NCBI RefSeq assembly: GCF_000026365.1
Contig: NC_012990.1
Coordinates: 1,050,667 to 1,114,666 of the forward strand
Length of the DNA stretch: 64,000 nucleotides
Direction of reading: 5' to 3'
Origin: Zygosaccharomyces rouxii
Lineage: Eukaryota; Ascomycota; Saccharomycetes; Saccharomycetales; Saccharomycetaceae
The notes under the pieces were generated by a model that saw only the letters and a list, made by a program, of their open reading frames with translations, was not told the origin of the DNA and made no database searches. Position numbers and translations under genes: made by a program. This document shows positions 40,146 through 50,696 of this stretch, one piece after another. Positions within the stretch are counted from its first letter, which is position 1, and each line of letters begins with the position of its first letter.

Positions 40146-41529
40146 CCTTCCATATACACTACAGATGAACTTGGATCACCTGCCATAACAGAGACTGAAA
40201 AATCTGAGACAAAAGTATATGTTACTTCTAGTGGTGACGCCAGGGCAAACAGGTGTTTTAACAACCGGTCAACAGTTTTCAAGTCAGTCGACTATTAAAG
40301 GTCAAGGATGCCGAAGAATGAGAAATGCTGCTACCAGGAGAGCAATCAATCAGATATCTGTTTCGACTGTCAGTGCTTCAGTAAGCTAGTCCTCCAAGCT
40401 CCATTTGTCTCTCACCATGTCCTTTCTTATCAGTTTATGAGGGCTCTGCCACCCGTGCGAAGTCATCATTTACAGTTTTTTGTTAAACCTCTCCTGGTCC
40501 TTGTAATACCTTTAATTTCATTTTCCTTTTATGATATTTGAAGTTCCTTTTATCACCGTTCTTGTGATTTTTCAGTTTCATTCGTCAATTCAATTTGGAT
40601 TCATTGGGGAAGAATTCTTAATTCAGTATGATGAGCATGAACTTGTCTCAAACCTTGGTTACCTGCTACATGATTTTCGTAGTGATTTACCTGAGAATTG
40701 AGAAATCCAGTAACAGATGTATTTAATTGACCAGGGCCATATTGCAATTATTTAGGTGTGGCGTTAAATTTATACCTAGTTTTAACCCGATCCGTCTATT
40801 CTTCCCGCTGGGATTTGGCGAGGATTTCAGCGCCGTAACAGAATGCATAACGAGAGAGTATTGCTAATAAGGAAAGTGCAATTGCGTTTAAACCCTGTAT
40901 AAGGAATGTTTAGCCGCTCATGGATCAGAAGTAAGAGGAGGCGATCTTGGAGGATAACGACAAAGAAATAGTTCCATCAGTACTCTTTGGGAATAGCTTT
41001 ATTCTTCAGGGCAAATCTCTCAGCGTCCTCGAGACGTAACATTCGGTACTTTGATGTGGTTTGTGTAAAACCATCAAGCTTTCTGCTGTGGTCTTACTGA
41101 TTATCCGGTGGAATTGACATTTGCCTTGAACAAGTGAGTAAGATAACGACAGCGCGTTGGTGGTCTTTTAAATAATACAACTTGTATATATTTGAATTGT
41201 GTCAGATGAAAGAAGCGAAATTCCTGGACCTTTACAGCTGTTCTAATTAGCTGTTTTTGGGAGAGCTGCGCTAAGCCTATTAGATAGCCTAGGATGTTAA
41301 GCGGATAAATGTCAATTCGCTGTTTTTCTTTTTCATGTTTTGTAGAGCGAAGATGACATTCAGTAGGATTAGTTTGGCTAAATATTGAAACTGAGGTGAG
41401 CATGTGCTAGTATGCAAGAGAGGGACGCTTTGACAAAGGATGTTTCTGTACTTCCTTTTTCCTTGACCTCTAGCAGCCACATGTCTATGTGGAGAGTTTT
41501 ACAAAGAAAAAAGATTTTCAAAAAGGTAC
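40146..41529. other. FLO11 3' remnant and gene-free spacer
   Basis: The FLO11 frame reopens after its stop for 50 codons (40146-40295). In another phase, at about 40340-40440, a Ser-rich stretch ends in a short hydrophobic run (LSLTMSFLISL), possibly what is left of a GPI tail. Beyond 40450 nothing recognisable is seen up to the tRNA. Confidence 0.45.
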
Positions 41530-41602
41530 TGGACACAACCGGATTCGAACCGATGACCTTCTCCTTGCAAGGGAGACGCGCTACCAACTGCGCCATGTGC
41601 CC
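41530..41602 (-). tRNA. tRNA-Ala (anticodon TGC)
   Basis: On the minus strand the 73-nt sequence begins GGGCACATGGCGCAGTTGG and ends TTGTGTCC plus A. The A box (TGGCGCAGTTGG), anticodon loop CTTGCAA (TGC) and T-arm GGTTCGAATCC are intact. It differs from the S. cerevisiae tRNA-Ala(UGC) at only a few positions. There is no intron. Confidence 0.97.
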
Positions 41603-42384
41603 ATAAAATAGTTAAAGACTTAGGGATAAATGTAATCCCAACCTATTAGGTTACTAAATTACATCATCTCCCCCACATATAACTCTTGCCAGGATCTTCG
41701 CTATAATATGTATTAATTCTTTGTCTCCAGAATACAACCTCCAGTCAATTCACCTCACTCCCACAAGGTTCTCTCATGACATACCAACCAGTGACTTGAG
41801 AGACTTCGGTGTTCCATTTTTGCAGTGAACGGTCCCAGAATAAACCTCTTGATTCGTTTTTTTTTTTCATAATTTTTGAAATTGTACAACTTTCAAGATT
41901 TTTTTTTTGGTACTACAGCTTTCTCACAAAAAACCCAATATCAGATTCACTATCCCAAATCAAAGATATGATTCAATGTGTTTGATATTGTTTTTTTCCC
42001 AAACAACGACTTGTAAACGACTTTTCGCCTTGAAATGGTCTTACAGATAAAGAAACACCATTATTCCTTCTAAACAATACCGGATAATTGTAAGTTGGTA
42101 CAATTTTTACTAATTTCTTAGATTCAATAAGCTTGCATGAAAGAGGCACTTCAAAAAAGGAAACTAAAACGATTCCCATCATTTAGGTAATGGATTGTTC
42201 TTACGTCATACTCTCCACTTTGGTATTTTTCGGCGGCAGAGGCCTAGGTCCTTCTTGATCAATCTGCTTTTCCGTACTAGTGATGTTCTTCAATAGAGAT
42301 CTCCGGCAGCGTTCTCTTTCTGATCTGCACTATCTGCACTACCGGAAGAAACCAAGAAAAATCAATGAGACAGGGGTAAACTAA
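41603..42384. other. gene-free spacer with T-rich tracts
   Basis: There are runs of T near 41858-41868 and 41901-41909. No gene, LTR terminus or other element could be supported. Confidence 0.35.
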
Positions 42385-42960
42385 CCGGTCTTGAAACGTC
42401 TTGTCATACAATGTGGTTTTGCTGGAGAAAGTATCCTAATATTAAGTAAACAAGATCGTATGACATTTATTTCACGCGATAGTGGTGCTTCTTTGGAGGT
42501 GGCTTTTGAATTTCCCGTATATGCAGCATTTTTGGATTTCGGTAACATTTTCGTCGCTATACCGGAGCCTTCCTCTCCAAAGGGCTTCGACAATGAGAAA
42601 GTTCTTTTACTCTTTAGATCAGGAAAATAATTGGAGGGAACATTACCTCGATGTACCTGCACAGGCGTTCAATCTCATACTTGATGGCTGGGGTTTAAAC
42701 GCTATGATAGGCCTTGTTAAACAAAAATACGAGCAGTCCACTGAATATACCTTTTATGCAGTAGACTTTTGGAAACCTTCAATGGAAAATGCCTGTACCG
42801 ACGGAGATTAGGAAACATGGTATTTGTCTGATCGTGTATTGATGGTGTCAAGTACAGCTTTAACAGAAGGAAAGCGGATGCTCACTGTTTGATGAAGAAA
42901 ACATTTGAAGATCTTACACTAAATGAGGAGGGTTGTGAGTCAAAAAAACATCCAGGGTAG
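42385..42960 (+). pseudogene. VPS10/VTH-like sorting-receptor fragment
   Basis: The pieces FISRDSGASLEVAFEF and YAAFLDFGNIFVAI are followed in another frame by YSLDQENNWREHYLDVP and a trailing segment near DGD..ETWYLSD. They match the luminal beta-propeller (BNR-type SRDxGxSW repeats) and the following Cys-rich part of Vps10-family receptors. At least one frameshift and one stop break it, and both gene ends are missing. A second, better kept copy is at 47335. S. cerevisiae has subtelomeric VPS10 relatives (VTH1, VTH2), which suggests the origin. Confidence 0.65.
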
Positions 42961-43366
42961 TATCTAGAGTTTCCTAAGAAATCCTTTTCACCAAAATTTC
43001 AATTCTTATGCCTCGTGTGACCGCTAACAAGGGTTCTGCAGGAACGAGTACGACACCAGGAAGACGAGGTCAGGAACACAAGCAAGTGTCTCAGAATCAT
43101 TAAGGAATGGCTTGCAAGAGGAAGATCTAACCAGTATTAATCCGATGACAAAAAAGCGGGATTATTTGGCATAACTTCGAACACCAACACTAATAACAGT
43201 AAAGTGAACAATAAACCAACCACAACAAATCAAAATAAACTTGAACCACTACGGAGAGATTTAATACTCCTAAGGACCACCAGTTGTAGTACTTGTGGCG
43301 ATAGCATATTTCGAAATAATATATCCTGTTATTTTCAGTTTGAGAATAAGGAGTATAAAGCTCCAA
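42961..43366. other. decayed coding-like DNA, not identified
   Basis: A short open stretch (about 43060-43160) ends ..EEDLTSINPMTKKRDYLA and looks like the C-terminus of some protein. The DNA after it is related to that preceding the other COS-like copies (47991, 52677, 57308). Confidence 0.3.
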
Positions 43367-44432
43367 TCAATTTGTTTCTCCGTTTACATTTACTTGTGTA
43401 ATTGTAAGAATTTCTTTCAGCTCGCTGTAAACTAAAGAACTTTTGCCAACCGAAAGCAGCTCAAATCGAGTCCTGTAACATTTTAAACAATGCTTACCAT
43501 CGAAAAATATACCCTCAGAATGACAGCTAATTTTTTTCTTAGTAAAACATTCATTCATATACCTGGCTATTTGGTCCCATTTAACCAGATTTTTTCCAGG
43601 GCTAATTTTTTTTATTATCGTCAAAAATTTGACTGCTTGCCGTATACCCATCTCTGGATAGACCAAGAGATAGAAACTCCAGTAATTTTTCAAAGACACA
43701 TACTGGAAATGTATGCTAAATATCAGGAGCCAAATTGAATTTGATTCAAATGCTATTATGATCATGAACAAAAATAGACCTTGAAAGTAACAAACCAAAA
43801 GTCCCTTGTACAAACCGGTTTCCGTAAAAGGAAACCTTGTTTCTGTGGGTGAGTCAGGGTAGTTCAGGATTCAATGAGGATTCTGGAAAACTCTCTTTCA
43901 ATGATAATTCAAAATCCTCTTTTATTGATTGCATATAACACCTTGTTGATTGAGTCTTGTCTGTATCGTTAATACCATCAAATTTCTCTTCTAGATATGG
44001 AGTTAAAACATTATTCCTGAACCCAAATTGAGCATCATGACCATTGAAAAAAAAGTAAGGTGTGTCCCAGATATTTTCTTGGTAAAAAAGAAGGTTCAGG
44101 CAACTTGCAATCGCATCCCATCTCTCGATATCAAGTCCGAATTCCAACACTTGCTGAACCAACTCTGTCGTATTGAGATGTGATTTCGAATAGCGAAGCA
44201 ATATATGGGAAATTTAAATTGCAAAGCTCACGAGATAAATGGAAATGATGGAGCCCAAAAACGCATTTTGATAAATAAAATTCCACCCAGATACTACCAA
44301 TCCAAGCAGGGATAAGTATGAGATCACCCAGCAGAAGCGATGCTTGGATCTTTCATAAAGGGTTCATGAAAATGCATTGGTGAAGATGTCCTTCGGTAAG
44401 ACAGGTTTTTGAGATTCTTTCTCGAGTCCTAT
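43367..44432 (-). pseudogene. COS/DUP380-like pseudogene, copy 0
   Basis: Aligned with the copy at 57477-58531, the initiator ATG has become ATA (44430-44432). The codon for a conserved Trp in the N-terminal TWMFYE motif has become TGA. Further frameshifts separate the first DUP domain (ERWDAIASCLNLLFYQENIW, TPYFFFNG; 43854-44201) from the second (VKWDQIARYMNECFTKK, FFDGKHCLKCY; 43367-43813). Two DUP domains and paired hydrophobic segments identify the family. Confidence 0.8.
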
Positions 44433-44865
44433 GTTTGTGCTTGTTTGAGTTTTGTAGTTGCATGTAGTGAATCCTTTCCCGAGCTGCTATGAGAAACGAG
44501 ATCAGATTTTTATCGTCATCGGAGCGACAAGGCGAGGCATATTCTTCCAGGAATTTTGATGTTTTCAATCTAAGGTTCAAAGATCTTCTATTTGCCAAAT
44601 CCGTGATTCGAACCTATGACCATTTTGAATCGATAACCTTTAATCGCATAAAGTTAATCAAACTATAAGGGAATCATAATTAAACACCTTTATGCGCAAG
44701 CCGTTTAAGAACTGAGATGACTCCATTTTTTTTTCTTCTTTTCTTTTCAGTGTAATTTATCGTAGATCTATTAGTATATAGGTGTCAAATAATTATATAT
44801 TATTCAATTGTTGTTCCGGAATGTATTTCCATTGAAGAATACGCCAAAAGATACTAGCCGTTGAT
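44433..44865. other. THI73 upstream region with a tRNA-like scrap
   Basis: Minus-strand sequence near 44590-44625 contains GGTTCGAATCACGG, like the T-arm of a tRNA, without a credible 5' half. A T-rich tract lies near 44727-44737. The rest is the THI73 promoter. Confidence 0.35.
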
Positions 44866-46437
44866 ATGAATAAATCATCATCACAAGAAGTTGAAAAAAA
44901 TGATAATGGAGTAGATATATCTTCCGCTAAGGATGATAGCACTTTTACTAGTGGTGATGATGATGCTGATATCGCATTAAAGTTTTTGAACCATAAAGAT
45001 GCAAAGGACTACGTCTTGGAAGAGGATGAAAAATTGAATACAGTTGAGAATAATTTTTATGGTTCATCGACATTGCCCCCCAAATTGCTTAGAAAAATTG
45101 ATGCTTGTGTTCTAACATTCTTGTGCTTCACCTATCTGTTGATGTTCTTGGATAAGGCATTATTAAACTATGCAGCATCGATGGGCATTAAAAAACATTT
45201 AAAAGGTAATGAATTTTCCAATCTGGGTACGATATTTTCCGCAGCTTACATCTTTATGGAGCCCATTGTCACCTTTTTAATTCAAAAATATCCATTATCC
45301 AAAGTTATGGGAATTTTCATTACATGCTGGGGGATTGCACTTGCATGCCATTCTGCCTGTAAATCATATACATCTCTAATGATCGTTCGTACTCTATTGG
45401 GTATGTTTGAATCTTCAAGTGTAGTGGGTTGTATTGCAATCAGTGGTATGTACTATACCAAATCTGAACAATGTGCTAGAATCGGCTTTTGGGCAACACA
45501 AGCGGGAACAGGTTATATCGTTGGTGGTCTCATATCATTTGGATTCTTACATTATAACGGTAAAGATTTCACCTCATGGCAGATCATGTTTTTGGTTGTC
45601 GGGCTATTTACAGTGCTCTTTGGACTGGTAACTTTGGTAGTTCTACCTGATAATGTGACCAACGCCTGGTTCCTCTCAGAGGAGGAGAAAATCCTTGTAG
45701 TTAAGCACATTAGAGATAATCAAACAGGATTGGAGAATAAAAAATTCAAGTGGAGTCACATTAAGGAATTATTTTTACACGATAAATTGACTTGGCCCAT
45801 GTTAGCTATTACTGCGTGTTCACAAATGTCAACAGGTGCTATTGGAACTTTCTCTGTGACAATCACTCAAACATTCGGATTTGATAAATATGCTACCGCA
45901 CTATTACAACTGCCCATTGGTGCCATTACAGCTATAATTATCATAATTACTACTCAGATGATGTCCAGATGGGGTCAAATTACGCTGGTTACCACTTCCA
46001 TGTACATTCCCACTATCATTGGTTGCATAGTAATGATATCACTCCCATTATCCCATAAGATCGGTAATCTTTTCTCCCTATACCTGCTCTATAGTGGATC
46101 TTGTGTTATTACCAACATCTACCTTTGGAATTCTTTGAATACTTCCGGTTATTGTAAAAGAATATTTCGTAATGCCGCTACAATGATTGTCTATAGTTTG
46201 GCATGCATCTTGGCGCCTCAAACTTTCAGACAGGCTTATTACCCCAGATATATCCCTGCTAAGATAACGCTACTAGTGACTCAGTGCATTTGTGTACCTT
46301 TACAATTGTACGTCGGTTATGTGTGTCTAACAGAAAACAAAAAGAGAGATAAAGAGCAGGAAGGTAAAAGCGTGGATAAATATGACTTCCGCGATTTGAC
46401 TGACATTCAAAATAGAAATTTTAGATACATCTATTGA
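44866..46437 (+). CDS. THI73: Thi73 permease (Dal5-type anion:cation symporter family)
   Basis: The 523-residue protein has the same length as S. cerevisiae Thi73 (YLR004C) and matches it closely: FLDKALLNYAASMGIK, NEFSNLGTIFSAAYIFMEP, FESSSVVGCIAISGMYYTKS, TQAGTGYIVGGLISFGFLHY, LPDNVTNAWFL, STGAIGTFSVTIT and the end DLTDIQNRNFRYIY. It has about 12 membrane spans with cytosolic acidic N- and C-termini. Thi73 is a putative carboxylate permease whose S. cerevisiae gene responds to thiamine. Its neighbour in S. cerevisiae, CMS1, follows here as a decayed copy, so a piece of that locus was moved to this position. Confidence 0.95.
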   Translation: MNKSSSQEVEKNDNGVDISSAKDDSTFTSGDDDADIALKFLNHKDAKDYVLEEDEKLNTVENNFYGSSTLPPKLLRKIDACVLTFLCFTYLLMFLDKALLNYAASMGIKKHLKGNEFSNLGTIFSAAYIFMEPIVTFLIQKYPLSKVMGIFITCWGIALACHSACKSYTSLMIVRTLLGMFESSSVVGCIAISGMYYTKSEQCARIGFWATQAGTGYIVGGLISFGFLHYNGKDFTSWQIMFLVVGLFTVLFGLVTLVVLPDNVTNAWFLSEEEKILVVKHIRDNQTGLENKKFKWSHIKELFLHDKLTWPMLAITACSQMSTGAIGTFSVTITQTFGFDKYATALLQLPIGAITAIIIIITTQMMSRWGQITLVTTSMYIPTIIGCIVMISLPLSHKIGNLFSLYLLYSGSCVITNIYLWNSLNTSGYCKRIFRNAATMIVYSLACILAPQTFRQAYYPRYIPAKITLLVTQCICVPLQLYVGYVCLTENKKRDKEQEGKSVDKYDFRDLTDIQNRNFRYIY

Positions 46438-46473
46438 GTAATCCTTTGGTTTTGTTTATAGAATTGTATAGAA

Positions 46474-47330
46474 TTGATAGATAAAGTTGAAAAATTTATG
46501 CCCAACTTAAGTAACCCCATCGCCTTAACATATAAAGTACTCTTTGAATCGACAGGAAAAGATCTCAAAAGAATTAAATTCAACTATGACCATGCTAATG
46601 ATTTGGATGAAGACCTTAATTACAGCTTCGATTTAGATCCAGAAGATGAAGAAGTAGCTGTAGAGGATACTGGTACAGAGAAAGATAAAGATTCACAAGA
46701 AGATGAATCAGAGGAAAAACGTCATGATGATGATAAAAAGAAAAAAGCTGGTGAACCTTCAGAACTTGAAGGTATTTCCTTGTCTAAAAGACAAAAGAGG
46801 TTATAAAACTTTAGGTTGAAAGACAAGAAAGAAGAACAAGTCAAATACCGGTTGGAAAAAAGAGAACTATACCAAAATCTGCTCCAGAGGAAGTTGTCGA
46901 GTACTTAGCTTCGTTGATTCGTGAAAAGGGTCCTGAAGGAATCCTTTTTTTTTTCCACTGAAAAATCCCAAGAAGATCGTAATCTTACCATATACCTAAT
47001 TTTATGTCACATTTTCCAAATCTTCCAGAACCATATTTTTATCCTTGATTAATTTGCAAGTCGCTGATATCTACAGAAGTTCAGGCGATAATACAGCTTG
47101 TGTCAAATTGTTCGCCAAGAGCAAATTGAAAGATGATTTAGCTATAGTGGAAGCGACGCTCAGCGCTAAACATAAGAGAAATGAACACAGAATATATTTC
47201 ATTGCGACACCAAAAAGATTGGAAAATTGGATATCTTGCTAGATGCAAGTTCTATGGACCCCAAGGCAAACAATTCGCTAAATTGTGGAGTCATTATAGC
47301 TCTTTTCAAACTTCTAAAGACTTCTTTGAA
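46474..47330 (+). pseudogene. CMS1: decayed CMS1 gene
   Basis: Downstream of THI73 in the same orientation are pieces of a Cms1-like protein. They are an acidic stretch after DLDEDLNYSFDLD, ISLSKRQKRL, then in other frames LKDKKEEQVKYRLEKRE, SAPEEVVEYLASLIREKGP, CVKLFAKSKLKDDLAIVE and IATPKRLE. Cms1 is a small-subunit processome-associated protein with a DEAD-like fold. Stops at 46804-46806 and several frameshifts inactivate it. CMS1 and THI73 are neighbours in S. cerevisiae (YLR003C-YLR004C). The first 30 codons (FMPNLSNPIALTYKVL...) do not obviously belong to Cms1. Confidence 0.6.
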
Positions 47331-47334
47331 ACTT

Positions 47335-47990
47335 CTTGTCGTACAGTGTGGCGTTGCTGGAGAAAGTATCCTAATATTAAGTAAACATGATCGTATGAAA
47401 TTTATTTCACGAGATGATGGTGCTTCTTGGGAGGTAGCTTTTGAATTTCCCGTCTACGCAGCATTTTTGGATTTCGGTAACATAATCGTCGCTATACGCA
47501 AGCCTTCCTTTTCAAAGAACTCACCAGTGAAGCAGTTCTTTTACTCTTTGGATCAGGGAAATGATTGGAGGGAATATTATCTCGGTGAACCTACACATGC
47601 GTTCGATCTCGTACTTGATGGCTGGGGTTTAAAAGCTATGATAGGCCTCGGCAAAAAAAAGACAGGCAATCCGCTGAATATACCTTTTACACAAGAGACT
47701 TTTCGGAAGTGTTTGACGGAAGTACCTGTACCAATAGAGATTGGGAACCATGGTATTTGTCTGATGGCAAGTGTTTTAATGGTGTCAGGTACAGCTTTAA
47801 CATGAGGAAAGCGGATGCTCAATGTTTGATGGGGAAAACATGTGAAGATATAACATTAAATGAGGAGAGTTGTGATCAGATCTTCAACTTGCTATCGGAG
47901 AAATTCTTTTCAGTTAACCACAGAGGTAAGGTTATACACAATTTTTCTAAGCAAACTTGAAATTCTATTTTCCCAACTGTTGGCTTTACA
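47335..47990 (+). pseudogene. VPS10/VTH-like sorting-receptor fragment, second copy
   Basis: A frame of about 150 codons reads FISRDDGASWEVAFEF, YAAFLDFGNIIVAI and YSLDQGNDWREYYLGEP. It continues in another phase with a cysteine-containing part (YSFNMRKADAQCLMGKTC, ITLNEESCDQIFN; 47709-47960). This is the end of the Vps10 propeller plus the 10CC-type region. One frameshift lies near 47700; both ends of a full receptor (about 1,500 residues) are missing. It joins the CMS1 relic directly. Traces of its 3' end recur at about 52500-52600 and 57140-57240 in the repeat units. Confidence 0.7.
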
Positions 47991-48165
47991 GATTATCTTT
48001 AGCCAAGAAAAAGGGTGCAATCTTAGTTGAGAGTACCCACCCGGAGAAACTTAGTACTCCCAGGCACCATCAGTAGCAGTACGTGTAATGCTAACATATT
48101 TTGAGATACTATCCACTGCCGCTCTCAGGTTAAGAGTGAAAAATCCGATTTATTTGTCTCTCTTT

Positions 48166-49220
48166 TTACTCTACGCTTGGTTTTGTAAACTCCACAATTT
48201 CCTTCAACTCTCCATCAACCAAGCTGTTTCCAACGGAAAGAGGCTCAACGTGAGCCTTGTAACAGTCTAAACAATGCTTACCGTCGAGAATATATTCCTA
48301 GAATGGCCGCTATTTCCCTCAGTTAAATATTGATTCATATACCTGGATAGTTGGTCCCATTTATATAGTTCTTTTCCAGCACCAACTTTCGTTATTATCG
48401 CCAAAAAATTGATTGCTTGCATTGTAGCCATCCGTGGATACATAAAAGGATGGAAACACCTGTAGTATATCAAAGACATATACTGGGCATATACGATCGA
48501 AATCAAGGGCGAAAATGATTTTTGTTTTAAATGCCACTATGATCATTAACAAATTAGCGCTTGACAACAACAAAAAAAGAATCCAAAGAGTAAATATTGT
48601 GGGTAAAAGAAGAGTTTATTTCTGTGCGTGTCTCTGGGTAGTTTGGAATTTAAAACGGGTTCTGGCAAATTGTTCTTCAATAATAGTTCAAACTTCTCAT
48701 TTAGTGATTGCAAATAACACCTTGCTGATTGAATCTTGTCCGCGTCAGCAACACCTTCAAATTGCCCTTCGAGATATGGCTTTAAAACATTATACTTGAA
48801 CACACGTTGAACATGTCGACCATTAAAAAAAAAGTATGGTGTTCTCCAGATGTTTTCTCGGTAAAAGAAAGGGTTCAGTATATTCGCAATTTCGTTCCAT
48901 TTCCTGGTATCAACGCCGGGATTTGATTCCAACACTTGCTGAACTAACTTTTTTGTATTGGGGTGCTCTTTCACGTACTGGAACCATGCAGGGATCAGTC
49001 CAAATAAAAGTCCAGAGAGGCCAACAGCAAGTGCGATACCCAAAGGCAGATTTTTATCAGCAAAATTCCAGCAAAATTCTACCAATACAATTACCAAGTA
49101 TACATATGAAACCACCCTGGGGAAGCGATGTTTGGAGATTTCATAAAACATCCATGTGAATGCATTTTTGAAGATGTCCTTGGGTAAGGCAGGCTTTTGA
49201 GATTCTTTATCAGATTCCAT
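48166..49220 (-). pseudogene. COS/DUP380-like pseudogene, unit 1
   Basis: The 5' part is intact from ATG 49220 (MESDKESQKPALPKDIFKNA) through TWMFYEISK, paired membrane spans and the first DUP domain (RKWNEIANILNPFFYRENIW, TPYFFFNGRH), giving 224 codons before a stop. The second DUP domain continues in two other frames (LYKWDQLSRYMNQYLTE, then DGKHCLDCY...), so at least three frameshifts are present. In S. cerevisiae Cos proteins are vacuole-destined membrane proteins that promote multivesicular-body sorting. The remaining 224-codon product would keep the first half only. Confidence 0.85.
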
Positions 49221-49585
49221 GTTTGTTCATTCTATACCCCTGTCGTTCCATGTAATGAGTAGTTTCCTGAGTTGCTATGAGAAACGAGATCAGATTTTTA
49301 TCGCCATCGGAGCGAAAAAGGGAAGAGGATTACAGAAAAAGGGATTCCTGATAACGATGGATAACAATCGATGCAACTTAATACAAAGCTTATGTTACCT
49401 ACGCGTATGCATCCTCTGGTAATATCCTTCTCGCTTGAGAGTATATATATGAGAAACAATACTGTCAAAATGCTGCGTTGCAAAACAAGAGCGGAAATAT
49501 CTCTGGAAATCAAAAGGCTTTTAGGCTTTTAGGCACTTCGTCAATCCTTCCCAAGACACTAGCTTAACCAGAAACAGAACATATT

Positions 49586-49650
49586 CTACTATTTGTACCA
49601 CGTTAAGGGCCCTATACAACCTCGATTGCTAATTGAACCGCTACTGAACA
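49586..49650 (+). pseudogene. GTT1 scrap in unit 1
   Basis: About 60 bp here match GTT1 34561-34621 with roughly 12 mismatches by hand alignment. This is the segment encoding YLHYVEGSLQPPLLIELLL. No more of GTT1 can be aligned around it. Confidence 0.6.
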
Positions 49651-49994
49651 CATGATGTCGTTTGCACCTGACATGGGAAACTCCAACAGTTTTTTTGCCC
49701 TTGTATTCGTGAAGCAATTCTGCCTCTTCACATAAACGTTTAGTTTATAAGGAAACGACATTGCTTCTTGAAATTTGGGTCTGTTGCTGAACTGACTTCC
49801 TGCGCACCTTTATTAGTAACTCATGGATTTATTCAACTCGATCGTTATACATATAATCTATCTATCGAAAACTGACTAGCGTTTACACCTGAATATAGCC
49901 CACAGATGATAAGCCGGCAATACTGTAAGCTCAATCCCATCCCAGTGGCATACCTATAGAATCAGGATTTCATAGCAAGGTGTGAATTAGAAAG

Positions 49995-50696
49995 TCACGC
50001 CGAGTCAGCCATCGCCGGTTTTGGCCTTTTCTTTCTTTCCCAGATTAGCAAAGTATTTCCTACGAGATAACAAATAAAACCGGCAATCCCGCATATAAAT
50101 ATCCAAAAATTTTGTCTACCCTTCACGCATTGATAAATGAATCCCACAATCTCAAAAACAGTCAAGAGGAGCTCTCTGATTCCCGGGTCTGCGAAATATT
50201 CGAGCAAACTCTTCTCCCCAATCTCAAATATGCTTAAAAGCAATCTATCGACATTATCCAAGTACAGTATGCAATAAGGAACAGCAGTGAATAGTGGACT
50301 TCCATACAGAAAAACATACATTCTATTATTTTTGTCCCCGGAAAGAAAACCGGCGATACTGTAGCCTATCATCAAAATAGGGTAAAGGACGAGAAGCCCG
50401 CAGCCAAGACACCTTAGTCCGCTTATTGAGTCACCTGAACTCTCACTTTTTAATCCCTCTTTTGCATGTTTGAACCCTCTTTTGGAGAATAATGGATTGC
50501 GGAACAAGCGAGCGGCTACTTTGATCCCGTTTGTTCCAGAGCCAGTACCGCTGTTCTCGCTTCCTTGCTGATCAGAGATACTGTCGTCTCTTTGCGATGA
50601 GGGAGAGTTATGTTGTCCACGAGGACTGTTCTCTCTTCCACCACGATTGTGGCTCTCGCTGGCCTTACTCTTACTCTTCTTCTTTTTGTTGGACAT
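49995..50696 (-). CDS. gene X: orphan four-span membrane protein, unit 1
   Basis: The 233-residue protein has a basic, disordered N-terminus (MSNKKKKSKSKASES..., about 1-57) and an amphipathic stretch RLFRNPLFSKRGFKHAKEG. About four hydrophobic spans follow (roughly 94-118, 126-146, 172-190, 196-219), then a basic tail ERKKRPK. I recognise no family. Its paralog at 54650 is about 70 percent identical by eye; residues 81-111 are much less conserved than the rest. It is divergent from gene Y with 327 bp between start codons and shares its promoter. The arrangement as a fixed pair in two units suggests joint function or joint regulation. An overlapping frame in another phase covers its first 180 bases. 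Confidence 0.7.
   Translation of the reverse strand: MSNKKKKSKSKASESHNRGGRENSPRGQHNSPSSQRDDSISDQQGSENSGTGSGTNGIKVAARLFRNPLFSKRGFKHAKEGLKSESSGDSISGLRCLGCGLLVLYPILMIGYSIAGFLSGDKNNRMYVFLYGSPLFTAVPYCILYLDNVDRLLLSIFEIGEKSLLEYFADPGIRELLLTVFEIVGFIYQCVKGRQNFWIFICGIAGFICYLVGNTLLIWERKKRPKPAMADSA

Noticed and set aside
41603..42384. Solo LTR next to tRNA-Ala, a common Ty target
   Set aside because: No TG...CA inverted ends or five-base target duplication could be identified.
44590..44660. Possible tRNA gene on the minus strand (GGTTCGAATCACGG)
   Set aside because: Only a T-arm-like stretch is visible. No credible acceptor stem, D-arm or anticodon stem could be paired, so at most it is a scrap.
48267..48573. 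Separate small genes in the COS-like regions
   Set aside because: These frames are pieces of the same two-domain COS-like gene displaced by frameshifts, so they are reported as one pseudogene.
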